DNA of 64,000 nucleotides from NCBI GenBank assembly GCA_016716475.1, contig JADJWG010000001.1, positions 1,774,653-1,838,652 of the forward strand, read 5' to 3'. This DNA comes from Phycisphaerales bacterium (GTDB taxonomy: Bacteria; Planctomycetota; Phycisphaerae; UBA1845; Fen-1342). Shown here piece by piece: positions 13,230-22,059 of the stretch. Positions within the stretch are counted from its first letter, which is position 1, and each line of letters begins with the position of its first letter. A program made the translations under genes and the position numbers. The notes under the pieces are model-generated. The model was given only the letters and a program-made list of their open reading frames with translations, was not told the origin of the DNA and did not search any database.

Positions 13230-13900
13230 GTCGAGCAGTTCTCCAGCACGAGGCGGGGGGGAATGCGGAGCAGCTCGGCGAGCTCGCGGCCAAGCTCGCG
13301 CTGCGTACGGCCGCTGTTGGCGGGATCCCAGTCCGTGCGCGTCACGGCATCACGCGGCCGCAGGTGTGGGGTCGGGTCGCGGTGGCAGTCGAGGCACCAG
13401 GCCATCGAAAGCGGGTGGACTTGGCGCACAACATCCATCGTCTGCACCGGCCCATGGCAGGTCGTACAGCCGATGCCCTTGTTCACGTGGGCGGAATGAT
13501 CGAAGTGCACGTAATCGGGCAGATCGTGGACCTTCCTCCAGGGGATCGGCAGGCCGGTCTCGTAGCACTCACGCAGGAGAGCGAGCTTGGGACTGTCCGG
13601 TAGTACTGTCGCGTGGCAATTCATACACGTCTGCGTCGCCGGAAGTGCGGCGAATGCGCTGTTGATCACGGTTGTGTGGCAATAGCGACAGTCGAGCCCG
13701 AGCGATCCGGCGTGCACGGCATGTGAGAATGGAATCGGTTGGACCGGCGCATAGCCGACGGCGGTCGAGCTCGGCGCGCCGGCGAACGTCAACAGTGCGG
13801 TTGTGTAGATGCCACCGCCGACGATCAGCAGCAGCGCAGCCGGCATCAGGTAATTGGCCCAGGGTGGAAAGACGAATCGTTGAGAACGTGATTCCGACAT
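13217..13900 (-). CDS. actA: Alternative Complex III pentahaem cytochrome c subunit ActA
   Basis: A 227-residue multihaem cytochrome c with one N-terminal transmembrane helix (YLMPAALLLIVGGGIYTTAL). Five CXXCH motifs are present: CRYCH, CMNCH, CTTCH, CLDCH and a C-terminal CSTCH, the normal pentahaem count for ActA. It collects electrons from ActB and relays them to ActE or to an external cytochrome c. It is the first act gene, 24 nt downstream of the COX3-cytochrome c gene, and overlaps actB. The last haem motif lies only a few residues from the C-terminus. Confidence 0.95.
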
Positions 13901-13924
13901 CAGATCTCGCGCCGCAGCGCGCCC

Positions 13925-15079
13925 TCAACGCCAGAAGTGGAAAAGCGGCAGTATGACAATCCAAGCGACGGCCGCAGCAACCCATTGCACACCGGCAGTG
14001 TGGCTAACTGCCAGAATTTTCGAGTCCACCGGTCCCATCCCCACGCGGAGCAGCAGCCAGGCGCATGACGCGATGCCGAACAACACGTGCAATGCGAACA
14101 AACCAGTGAAGATGAGGTAGAGCGTATCGAGGGGTCTCCACCAGGGTGCCGAAAGCGAAAATAGGGGCAGATGCGCCGCTGCGGTGACAGGCCCCGTGCG
14201 CACTTCCGGGGCAAGACCGATTGGGCCGTCGGCGGGCCACGGCACAACCCATTGAGGAATCCGTGTTGCCGAGTCGACCGCCGCGGCAACCGCATCCGTA
14301 GTGCCGCCGCCGGTCAATTCATGCAGAAATGCGATGATGTTTCGCACATCGGTGTCGGATAGAAAGGGGTTCCCGCCGCGGGGCGGCATCACCCGGCCGC
14401 TCACGCTGTCCGGTGCAGCGGCGGCGCGACCATCCACGATCACGGCATAGAGTTGTGCATCCGTGGCGGTGCGTACGAAGGGTGCCTCGCGCAGGCCCGG
14501 TGCCAGCGCCGGGAGACCCTGTCCCTGCGGTCCGTGGCAAGCCGCGCACGAGTTGTTGTATGCCTGCCGCCCAAGCGCGGCGTCACCGGTCACGGGGGTG
14601 GTTGCGACGGGCTCAGCGGCAGGGAGGGCGGGGGCGTGCGCCCCAGCCGAGCGCAGCTCCGCGAGCAGCAAGCCCAGGTCCACGACTCTTCCGTGTTGTG
14701 CCCGGGCATTGCGCGCGGCGTGCTCGGACGCCAAGGCGCCGAGCAAAACCACGCCGTATAACAGTGTTGCAGTCAACAGCAGCACGGCGGGCAGGCGCGC
14801 GCCCTGGCGTGTGCAATGGCCGGCGATGAGCGCACTGAGCGCCGCCAAGGCGCTGACGGCCAACAACAGAACCCCCCAATGTGGCCGGCCCGGGGTGGGG
14901 AGTCGGAGTGCATCCGGATAGGAGTGGACTGCGACTGCGTAGGTCGCAAGCAGTCCCGTGAACACCGCGAGTTCCAGTGCGAGCAGCATGAGGAGGCCGG
15001 CCGGCAGTCCTGATGCGCGCGCCGCGTCCCTCCAGGCCAGTAGGGGCGGGGTCACAACCGGGGGTGCAAGCGGCTGCAT
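13925..15079 (-). CDS. Haem-copper oxidase subunit III-like protein with an inserted cytochrome c domain
   Basis: The protein begins like COX3, with three helices (LLMLLALELAVFTGLLATYA; WGVLLLAVSALAALSALIAG; LPAVLLLTATLLYGVVLLGA). A ~140-residue monohaem cytochrome c domain follows (QAYNNSCAACHGPQGQGLP, then GRVMPPRGG with a candidate Met ligand). It closes with two more COX3-type helices (LDTLYLIFTGLFALHVLFGI and GVQWVAAAVAWIVILPLFHF) ending HFWR. The cytochrome is therefore inserted inside the COX3 fold, not appended. It heads the act operon. No oxidase subunits I or II lie in the window. I prefer the ATG at 15079 (AGAAGAACCG upstream); an ATG at 15184 would put the conserved 41-bp upstream element on top of the start codon. 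Confidence 0.8.
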   Translation of the reverse strand: MQPLAPPVVTPPLLAWRDAARASGLPAGLLMLLALELAVFTGLLATYAVAVHSYPDALRLPTPGRPHWGVLLLAVSALAALSALIAGHCTRQGARLPAVLLLTATLLYGVVLLGALASEHAARNARAQHGRVVDLGLLLAELRSAGAHAPALPAAEPVATTPVTGDAALGRQAYNNSCAACHGPQGQGLPALAPGLREAPFVRTATDAQLYAVIVDGRAAAAPDSVSGRVMPPRGGNPFLSDTDVRNIIAFLHELTGGGTTDAVAAAVDSATRIPQWVVPWPADGPIGLAPEVRTGPVTAAAHLPLFSLSAPWWRPLDTLYLIFTGLFALHVLFGIASCAWLLLRVGMGPVDSKILAVSHTAGVQWVAAAVAWIVILPLFHFWR

Positions 15080-15177
15080 CGGTTCTTCTTCCGGGGCGAC
15101 ACCGGCCGCGGCGGCAGATGTTCGGGCTGCCGCCCGGCCGAAAAACCTGCGGGCAGCCACGGGCCCCATTGGCGCGC

Positions 15178-15218
15178 CACCCATATAACGATATCATTAC
15201 CATTGTTTCGTGAATTGT
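15178..15218 (-). promoter_or_regulatory. Conserved 41-bp promoter/operator element, copy 1 (oxidase-ACIII operon)
   Basis: Read on the minus strand this element begins ACAATTCACGAAACAATGG and runs to GTTATATGGGTG. It matches the element upstream of moaA (29167-29207) at 34 of 41 positions without gaps, while the surrounding sequence is unrelated. It contains an A/T-rich TTATAT stretch that could be a -10 region and a TTCNNGAA-like half-dyad. Its position just ahead of the COX3/act operon and its sharing with the Moco operon suggest a common operator. The Rrf2-type regulator at 15547-16032 is the obvious candidate ligand, but this is inference. Confidence 0.6.
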
Positions 15219-15274
15219 AAAGTCACCGCGGCAGCGATTCTGGTGCCGGCACTTCGGCGAGCGGAGGCCAACTC

Positions 15275-15619
15275 GTGGCTCGCAGCGAAACAAGCATGCT
15301 CGCGATCGCCCTGCTTCTTCTCATCGTCGCGTCGCTCGCCGCCGCGACCGCGTTGGGGCTGGCGGCATACGAGAGTCGCAGCGCCAGCTCACACGCAGAA
15401 GTGCGCCCCCAGCGAGAAAGTCGCGCCACGGGCCTAACCCAGCGCGGCGCGCGTACGGGCTACCGCACCCTTGCGGGCCGCCAGGCGGGTGCCTGTCAGG
15501 GCGTGGTGCCCCAGAGTGGGCTGCCCATCTCACGGCGAGCCCGTACTCACGATCGGCCGCGAGAACGGCGGTTCGACTTTGCCCGGACGGATCGAACCGA
15601 GGATTCGATCTTGCTCTGA
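15275..15619 (+). CDS. Possible small single-pass membrane protein
   Basis: A 114-codon reading frame starting GTG, with GGAGG seven nt upstream (15263-15267). Residues about 8-30 form one clear transmembrane helix (MLAIALLLLIVASLAAATAL), followed by a short Arg/Ser-rich polar tail. The last 73 nt overlap the 3' end of the convergent Rrf2 gene, so the true protein may be shorter. It lies between the divergent act-operon promoter and the regulator. I recognise no family. The good ribosome site and helix support it, but the Arg-rich tail is the kind produced by chance in GC-rich DNA. Confidence 0.35.
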   Translation: MARSETSMLAIALLLLIVASLAAATALGLAAYESRSASSHAEVRPQRESRATGLTQRGARTGYRTLAGRQAGACQGVVPQSGLPISRRARTHDRPRERRFDFARTDRTEDSILL

Positions 15620-16032
15620 AAGATATCGAAATGCGTTTTCTTCAGGTAGTTGTCGACGAGTTCGCGCAGCGCGATCAACCGATCGTGCAGTGGGCAGGGT
15701 TCACGGTTGCCACACCAACCGGGGCCAAAAGGGCAATTGGATTCATCCTCGCGTTCGAAGAGTTCGACCACATCCTGAAGCGAGATCTCGCCGGGTGGCT
15801 TCGCCAGGCGGTAACCCCCGCCCGGACCCGGCGATCCGGCGACGAGGCCGGCCTGTGCCAAGATGGTCAGGATCTTCGCGACGACGGGCTTCGGCAAATT
15901 GCGGGTGGCAGCGATCTCGATCGAAGAAACGCGTCGACCGGGATCGCCGTACAACTCAGCCAGCCGACTGAGTGCGGCAATCGCGTGCTGCGTACTGCGG
16001 TTCTGGCGAAACACTCGCGCGCCCTCTCGCAT
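15547..16032 (-). CDS. Rrf2-family transcriptional regulator with a three-cysteine FeS-type motif
   Basis: A 161-residue winged-helix regulator of the Rrf2 family (NsrR/IscR/RsrR group). The N-terminal HTH region reads QHAIAALSRLAELY and ATRNLPKPVVAKILTILAQA, with the typical wing GPGGGYRLAKPPGEISL. The sensor segment contains three cysteines spaced CX6CX5C (NCPFGPGWCGNREPCPLH), as in Rrf2 proteins that bind an iron-sulfur cluster responding to NO, redox state or iron. I chose the ATG at 16032 (GGAAG upstream); an upstream ATG at 16074 adds an unlikely extension. It is divergent from nxrA and next to the oxidase/ACIII operon, so it is the best candidate regulator of the island. Confidence 0.88.
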   Translation of the reverse strand: MREGARVFRQNRSTQHAIAALSRLAELYGDPGRRVSSIEIAATRNLPKPVVAKILTILAQAGLVAGSPGPGGGYRLAKPPGEISLQDVVELFEREDESNCPFGPGWCGNREPCPLHDRLIALRELVDNYLKKTHFDIFQSKIESSVRSVRAKSNRRSRGRS

Positions 16033-16102
16033 GCCGGCTTCCAGGGCGCGGTACGGTCGGTGCCGACCCTGCAAACAGCGTCAGCGCCGAGGATACTGCC
16101 CG

Positions 16103-16119
16103 AATCGCGAAAGAACAAT
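16103..16119 (+). promoter_or_regulatory. Weak similarity to the shared 41-bp element in the rrf2-nxrA intergenic region
   Basis: The stretch AATCGCGAAAGAACAAT resembles the core of the two strong elements (AATTCACGAAACAAT and AAATCATGAAACAAT) but needs a three-base gap. It lies in the 194-bp gap between the divergent rrf2 and nxrA starts, where an autoregulatory or nxr-controlling site would be expected. A match this short could be chance. Confidence 0.25.
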
Positions 16120-16226
16120 CTCGATTTCAGCGTTGGGGTCTCCGGGCAGCGGGCCAGCCACGCCGCTGCTCTGTTACCGCGCGGGTTCCGTGTCCCCGCA
16201 AGCATGCGGAAAGAAGGAAGGATGTC

Positions 16227-19200
16227 ATGAGCGATCCTGGCAGCGGTGCCCAGTTCCGTTCTGCGCCACCATCCCCCGAGCAGGCGGGCGGCGGAGATCT
16301 TCAGCCGGGCCTTTCCAGGCGGCAGTTTCTTTCCCAACTTGCGGCCGCGGGGGTCAGTTTCAGCGTGCTGGGGCGGTTGGCGGCCGCCCGAACGCAGATG
16401 CTCAACCCGCTGGTCGTTGACAATCCCCTGAGCGGCTATCCGAATCGTGATTGGGAAAAGGTCTACCGCAACCTGTTCCAATCCGATTCGAGCTTCACTT
16501 TTCTGTGTGCGCCCAACGACACGCACAATTGCCTGCTGAACGCGCACGTCAAGCATGGTGTGGTGACGCGGATCAGTCCGACGTTCGGGTTTCACAAGGC
16601 AACGGACCTGGAGGGCAACCGCGCGAGCCGTCGCTGGGAGCCACGCTGCTGCCAGAAAGGGCTGGCACTGGTGCGCCGGTTCTATGGTGACCGCCGCTGC
16701 AAGCGTCCGATGGTGCGCCGCGGTTTCAAGCAATGGATCGAGGACGGCATGCCGCGCGACTTGACCACCGGCGAGGTGGACCGCGAGAAGTACCTGCGCC
16801 GGGGACCGGATGCGTGGGAAGCCGTGAGCTGGGAAGAGGCATTGGACCTGAGCGCGAAAGCTTTGACGGACATCGCCCGGACCTACAGCGGCGAGGAGGG
16901 ACAAAAGCGGCTACAAGCCCAGGGCTACGACGAACTCATGGTTGCGGCGACGGCGGGTGCCGGTACGCAGACGCTGAAGTTCCGCGGTGGCATGCCGGCG
17001 CTGGGGGCCACGCGGATCATGGCCCATCATCGCACGGCGAACGCGCTGGCTCTGCTCGACAGCAAGCTGCGCGGCGTCGAGCCGGAACGGGCCCTGGGGG
17101 CGCGCAATTGGGACAGCTACACCTGGCACACCGATCTGCCGCCGGGACACCCGATGGTGACGGGCCAACAGACGCTCGAGTTCGACTTGTGCAACGTCGA
17201 GCACGCCAATGTCGTGCTCGTCTGGGGTATGAACTGGACCACCACCAAGATGCCCGATGCGCACTGGCTGTCCGAGGCCCGGATGAAGGGTACGAAGGTC
17301 GTGGTGATTGCCTGTGAATACAGTGCCACGATGAACAAGGCGGACACCGCTCTGATTGTGCGCCCCGGTACGACGCCGGCTCTGGCACTGGGGCTGGCGC
17401 ACGTGATTCTCGCGGAGAAGCTCTACGACGAACGTTATGTCAAGAGCCGCACCGACCTACCGTTGCTGGTGCGCCTGGATACCGGCAAGCTGCTGCGGGC
17501 CGCGGAGGTGTTCCCCGACTACCAGCAGGCAGAGTTGAAGAACAACCTCTTACAGGTGCGCGCTGGCGAGTCCGGACCGCCGACAATCCGGCAGCCCGGC
17601 CCGGTCGTGGGCGCCGCCCGACGCACGGAATGGGGTGACCACGTGATGTGGGATCCGCGCGAGGCCGGCTGCCCGGTGGCGGTGAATCGAGATCAGGTCG
17701 GCGGCCACTTCGATGCGCTCGATTTCGATCCGCTGCTGGAGGGTACGGTGACGGTGAAGCTCCGCGACGGCGCGGAAGTGGAATGCCGCACAGTCTTCAG
17801 CGTGACACGTGACGTGATCGACGCCAGCTACACTCCCGAGCAGGTTGAGCAGTTGACCTGGGCGCCGGCGGATGCGCTCCGCGCACTCGCCCGGCTGGTG
17901 GCTGCGAATCCTGAGAAGACTCTCTTTGCGCTGGGCATGGGGCCGAACCAATTCTTTAACAGCGACCTGAAGGACCGGGCCGTGTTCCTGGTCGCAGCGC
18001 TCACGCGCAACGTGGGTTATATCGGCGGTAACGTCGGCTCATATGCCGGCAACTATCGCACCGCGTTTTTCAGCGGGATGCCGCAGTACATCGCCGAAGA
18101 TCCCTTCGACATCGAGACCGAGCCCGGCAAGCCGGTGCGCGTGCGGACCTGTTATCGGGGTGAATCGGCCCATTATTTCAATGCCGGCGACCGCATCCTG
18201 CGGATGGGCAAGCACGCTTTGACCGGCAAATCCCACCTGCCCACTCCGACCAAGGCGATTCTGGTTTCGAATTCCAACTCGCTGATGGGCACCGCCAAGG
18301 GCCACTATGACAACGTGGTCAATGGTTACCCGCGGGTGGAGTTCATCGCCGTCAGCGAGTGGTGGTGGACGGCAAGCTGCGAGTACGCTGACGTCGTCTT
18401 CCCGGTCGATTCCTGGGCGGAGTTCAAGTATCCCGACCTGACGATCAGCGTCACCAACCCATTTGTCTACATCTTTCCGGCCACCCCGCTACCGCGCATC
18501 CACGACACCCGCAGCGACCTCGAAGTGATGGCCGGTCTGTGCGAAGCACTCGGACGGCTCAATGAAGAGCCGCGTTTCGCCGACATGTGGAAGTTCGTCA
18601 AGCAAGGTCAGGCCCGGCCCTACCTCCAGCGCATCATGGACGCGTCCAACGCGCTCCGCGGCTACCGGATCGAGGATCTTGAGCGCCAGGCGGCCCAAGG
18701 CATCCCGGCCATGATTCAGACGCGGACCTACCCCAAGTACGGCGGCTGGGAGCAGGCCCACGAGGACAAGCCCTGGTACACGAAGACCGGCCGGCTCGAG
18801 TTCTATCGTGAGGAAGACGAGTTTCTCGACAGTGGCGAAAACCTCGTCCTGCACCGTGAACCGATCGACTCGACCTTCTACGAGCCCAACGTCATCGTGG
18901 CCGCACCGCACCCGCTGCTGCGGCCGAAGCGGCCGGAAGACTACGGAGTACCCGCGGCGCAGATGGATGCCGACACACGGCAGGCGCGGCACGTGGTGCG
19001 CACGGTCGAGGAGCTGTTGAAGACCAGGCACCCACTGGACAAGTTCGGCTACAACCTGATCTTCCACACGCCGAAGTACCGCCACGGGTCACACAGTACA
19101 CCGGTAGACACGGACATCGTGGCGGTGTGGTTCGGACCGTTCGGGGACATGCACCGCCACGACAAGCGCACGCCATTTGTATCCGAGTTGTACGTCGATA

Positions 19201-19766
19201 TTCATCCGCTGGATGCCAGGGCCGTGGGCGTCGAGGACGGCGACTACGTGTGGATCGACGCCGACCCTGCCGACCGACCTTTTCGCGGTTGGCAGCAGAA
19301 GCCGGATTGGTACAAAGTCGCACGGCTCCTGGCGCGGGCCCGGTACTATCCCGGCACGCCGCGCGGCGTGACACGCATGTGGCACAACGCCTACGCAGCA
19401 ACCTGGGGTTCGGTGCGCGGCGCCGAGGCCAACCCCACCGGCCTCGCCAAGAACCCCGATACGAACTACCAGGCCCTGCTGCGCAGCGGCAGCCAGCAAT
19501 CGTGCACGCGGGCCTGGCTCAAGCCCACCTGGATGACCGATTCGCTGACCGTGAAGGGTGTTTTCGGGCAGGCCGTCACGCAGGGGTTCGTCCCGGATGT
19601 GCACTGTCCGGTCGGTGCGCCGCGCGAAGCGCTGGTCAAGGTCACGCGCGCCGAGCCCGGTGGAATCGACGGCAAAGGTTTGTGGCGTCCGGCCGCCCTC
19701 GGCCTGCGGCCGACCTACGAGACCGACACGCTCAAAAAGTATTTCGCGGGCGGATTCGTGGCCTAG
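16227..19766 (+). CDS. Nitrite oxidoreductase/nitrate reductase-like molybdopterin catalytic subunit (NxrA-like), Tat-exported
   Basis: An 1179-residue catalytic subunit of the type II DMSO-reductase family. A Tat signal is at residues ~28-50 (RRQFLSQLAAAGVSFSVLG), so the enzyme faces the periplasm. The FS0 cluster region reads FLCAPNDTHNCLLNAHVKHG (Cys94, Asp98, His100, Cys102), with RCC at 140-142 further on. The Mo ligand region TWHTDLPPGHPMVTGQQT places the expected Asp near residue 303. YPNRDWEKVYRNLF, CAPNDTH and NWTTTKMPDAHWL are, from memory, hallmarks of the periplasmic Nxr group of Nitrospira and anammox bacteria. The ATG at 16227 has AGGAAGGA upstream and lies just ahead of the Tat motif. 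Nitrite oxidation, nitrate reduction or another oxyanion cannot be told apart by sequence alone. Confidence 0.85.
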   Translation: MSDPGSGAQFRSAPPSPEQAGGGDLQPGLSRRQFLSQLAAAGVSFSVLGRLAAARTQMLNPLVVDNPLSGYPNRDWEKVYRNLFQSDSSFTFLCAPNDTHNCLLNAHVKHGVVTRISPTFGFHKATDLEGNRASRRWEPRCCQKGLALVRRFYGDRRCKRPMVRRGFKQWIEDGMPRDLTTGEVDREKYLRRGPDAWEAVSWEEALDLSAKALTDIARTYSGEEGQKRLQAQGYDELMVAATAGAGTQTLKFRGGMPALGATRIMAHHRTANALALLDSKLRGVEPERALGARNWDSYTWHTDLPPGHPMVTGQQTLEFDLCNVEHANVVLVWGMNWTTTKMPDAHWLSEARMKGTKVVVIACEYSATMNKADTALIVRPGTTPALALGLAHVILAEKLYDERYVKSRTDLPLLVRLDTGKLLRAAEVFPDYQQAELKNNLLQVRAGESGPPTIRQPGPVVGAARRTEWGDHVMWDPREAGCPVAVNRDQVGGHFDALDFDPLLEGTVTVKLRDGAEVECRTVFSVTRDVIDASYTPEQVEQLTWAPADALRALARLVAANPEKTLFALGMGPNQFFNSDLKDRAVFLVAALTRNVGYIGGNVGSYAGNYRTAFFSGMPQYIAEDPFDIETEPGKPVRVRTCYRGESAHYFNAGDRILRMGKHALTGKSHLPTPTKAILVSNSNSLMGTAKGHYDNVVNGYPRVEFIAVSEWWWTASCEYADVVFPVDSWAEFKYPDLTISVTNPFVYIFPATPLPRIHDTRSDLEVMAGLCEALGRLNEEPRFADMWKFVKQGQARPYLQRIMDASNALRGYRIEDLERQAAQGIPAMIQTRTYPKYGGWEQAHEDKPWYTKTGRLEFYREEDEFLDSGENLVLHREPIDSTFYEPNVIVAAPHPLLRPKRPEDYGVPAAQMDADTRQARHVVRTVEELLKTRHPLDKFGYNLIFHTPKYRHGSHSTPVDTDIVAVWFGPFGDMHRHDKRTPFVSELYVDIHPLDARAVGVEDGDYVWIDADPADRPFRGWQQKPDWYKVARLLARARYYPGTPRGVTRMWHNAYAATWGSVRGAEANPTGLAKNPDTNYQALLRSGSQQSCTRAWLKPTWMTDSLTVKGVFGQAVTQGFVPDVHCPVGAPREALVKVTRAEPGGIDGKGLWRPAALGLRPTYETDTLKKYFAGGFVA

Positions 19767-19849
19767 CCGCCGGCGCCCGAGAGAGCGTCGGTGTGCCGAC
19801 GCAGACTACGGAGAGACGACCGCAACCTCAACCGCGCGAGAACCAAGCG

Positions 19850-20978
19850 ATGGCCAAGCAGAGCAACTGGCAACTCGGTCGTGAGATGGATTACCCCTAC
19901 GCCGCCCCGCCGCCTAAACGGCAGGTGGCGTATATCTTCGATACCAACAAGTGCATCGCCTGCCAGACGTGCACGGTGGCCTGCAAGACCTGCTGGACCA
20001 GCGGCAAGGGGGAGGAGCAGACGTTCTGGAACAATGTTGAGACCAAGCCTTGGGGGGGCTACCCGGTCGGCTGGGATGTCAAGCTGCTTGAGCGTGCCGA
20101 GCCCGCGAAGTGGGAGGACGGGAAGAAGCTCGGCAGTCGCACGATCTTTGAGGGCCAGCCCAACGGCACACCACTCGGTTACGCCCCGCGGCCGGAAGAC
20201 TACGCTTCCCCCAATCTCGGGGAGGATGAAGTCGCGGGCATGGCCGACCGTGGTCAGCACTTCGAAGGCGTCCATCCGATGTGGATGTTTTACCTCGCGC
20301 GCATCTGCAACCACTGCACGCTGCCGGGCTTGTGCGGCGGCCTGTCCGCGCAAGGCGATCTACAAGCGTGCCGAAGACGGAATTGTCCTCGTCGACCAGG
20401 AGCGCTGTCGCGGCTACCAGGAGTGCGTGCAGGCCTGCCCTTACAAGAAGGTCTTCTTCAACGCCATCAGCCGGTCAAGTTCCAAGTGCATCGGCTGTTA
20501 CCCGCGGGTGGAACAGGGTGAAGTGGCACTCTGCGTTGAATCATGCATTGGCAAGATCCGCATGCACGGCTTCCTCACCACGCAGGGACCGCCGCGGGAA
20601 GACAATCCGCTCGACTACATCGTGAAAATCCGGCAACTGGCGCTGCCGAGCTATCCGCAGTTCGGTACGGCTCCCAATGTGTACTACATCCCGCCGGTTC
20701 ACGTTCCGGACGCGTTTCTTGAGCAACTGCTGGGCCCTGGCGTGGCGGCCGCCAAGGAAATCTACCGGCACCTGAAGGACGACCGGAACCTGCTCGGCGC
20801 GCTGCTGCTGTTCGGTGCCAGCCCCCGCATCATCACGCGTTTCGAAGTGCAGGGCGCTGAGGCCGTCGGTTGGGATGACACCGGGTCCGAAGTCGCCCGT
20901 GTTCCGTTCACCGAGCCATGCTACGAGCGCCCGCACCATGACGAGCGCTTCGACGTGTACCGCCATAACACCGCGTAA
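19850..20978 (+). CDS. NxrB/NarH-like four-cluster iron-sulfur subunit, with a one-base frameshift
   Basis: Electron-transfer beta subunit, 375 residues after correction. Cysteine sets are CIACQTCTVACKTC, CNHCTLPACAAACP, CRGYQECVQACPYKK and a final CIGCYPRVEQ...CVESCIGK, giving three 4Fe-4S clusters and one 3Fe-4S cluster (Tyr replaces the fourth Cys in CRGY, as Trp does in NarH). The reading frame breaks at the GGG run at 20326-20328: as written, CNHCTLP is followed by nonsense, and removing one G restores PACAAACPRKAIYK. The downstream part then runs to 20978. It has no signal peptide, so it should be co-exported with the Tat-bearing alpha subunit. It starts 83 nt after nxrA. Real mutation and sequencing error are both possible. 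Confidence 0.85.
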
Positions 20979-21024
20979 TGCGAACCGCGCGGCCCGCCGG
21001 GCTGGGCGGGCGATGAGGCAGACC

Positions 21025-22059
21025 ATGGAAATACGCCCGCATAGCACGCAACTGTTTGGCACCCTGCTGGTTGTCATTTTCGTCACGGTGGCAGCGATGG
21101 TGGCGGCGGTTTTCATCGCCGGTCAGCGCCCGGTCGTCGTGGTCCTGCCTGGAACGCCAAACGAATCTCCGCCCCCGGTGCTCGCCGCAACCCCGGGGCC
21201 TACAGCCGTCGCCTCGCCGGTGGGCGCCACTCCGCCGGGACCGGACAGCGTCGCCGCCCCAGAGCCGCCGACGATCCGCGTGTCGCGCCTGCCCGCCGCC
21301 CCCGGCATCGGCAACCCGTTCGATCCGGCCTGGGACCGTGTGCCAACGGTAGAGTTGCCACTGCAGCCGCAGCAGACCGCTCCGCCGATGCTTGCCACCG
21401 CCACGATCGCAACCGTGCGTGTGCAGGCGGCGCGGGATGATCGTAGGATTGTCTGGCGGCTGTCCTGGGGGCAAGAGGAGCCCGCACGAGAAGTCGATGT
21501 AAGCACCTTCTCCGACGCCATTGCAGTTCAGTTCCCGATGGTCGATGGCGCCCCCTTCACCATGGGCGGGCCGGGTATGCCGGTGCGTGTGCTCTACTGG
21601 CGGGCGCTCTGGCAACAGGATCTCGATGCGGGCTTTCAGGACGTCTACAGCCGGCACCCCAACACGTGGAACGACTTGTACTGGTTTGCGGAGGGACCGC
21701 CACCGCACCATTTCCCGGCGGCATTCGGCGACGAGCGCGCCCGCGACTGGCTGGTGGCGTACCGCGCAGGCAACCCGATGGCGGATTTCGAACGCGACCA
21801 CCCGGTCGAAGAATTGGTCGCGGAGGGCTTCGGCTCGCTCACGCATGTACACGACACGCCCAGCCAAGCCCGCGGGGCATGGCAAGCAGGTCGCTGGACG
21901 GTCGTGATTGACCGACCGTTCGATCCGACCGATCCGCTGATTGAGCGGCTTGGTGCAAGCAGCGCGGCCGTGTCCCTGGCTGTCTGGGACGGGGGTCACG
22001 GTAACACGGGTGGCCGCAAGCACTGGTGCAACTGGGTCCCCCTGCGGATTGAACCATGA
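21025..22059 (+). CDS. Membrane-anchored haem b gamma subunit (NxrC / ethylbenzene-dehydrogenase gamma-like)
   Basis: A 344-residue protein with one N-terminal anchor (LFGTLLVVIFVTVAAMVAAV), a Pro/Ala-rich linker of about 80 residues, and a beta-rich domain resembling the haem-b-binding gamma subunits of type II DMSO reductases (NPFDPAWDRVPTVELPLQPQ; RDDRRIVWRLSWGQ; VAVWDGGHGNTGGRKHWCNW near the C-terminus). In this family the haem is bound by Met and Lys. It would carry electrons between NxrB and a membrane or soluble cytochrome c. The ATG at 21025 follows GAGG; an in-frame ATG at 21013 is an alternative. Its last codon overlaps the chaperone start (ATGA). Confidence 0.78.
   Translation: MEIRPHSTQLFGTLLVVIFVTVAAMVAAVFIAGQRPVVVVLPGTPNESPPPVLAATPGPTAVASPVGATPPGPDSVAAPEPPTIRVSRLPAAPGIGNPFDPAWDRVPTVELPLQPQQTAPPMLATATIATVRVQAARDDRRIVWRLSWGQEEPAREVDVSTFSDAIAVQFPMVDGAPFTMGGPGMPVRVLYWRALWQQDLDAGFQDVYSRHPNTWNDLYWFAEGPPPHHFPAAFGDERARDWLVAYRAGNPMADFERDHPVEELVAEGFGSLTHVHDTPSQARGAWQAGRWTVVIDRPFDPTDPLIERLGASSAAVSLAVWDGGHGNTGGRKHWCNWVPLRIEP

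Noticed and set aside
15972..16226. Upstream extension of nxrA
   Set aside because: The extra 85 residues are Arg-rich, overlap the Rrf2 gene antisense, and would bury the Tat signal that normally lies near the N-terminus.
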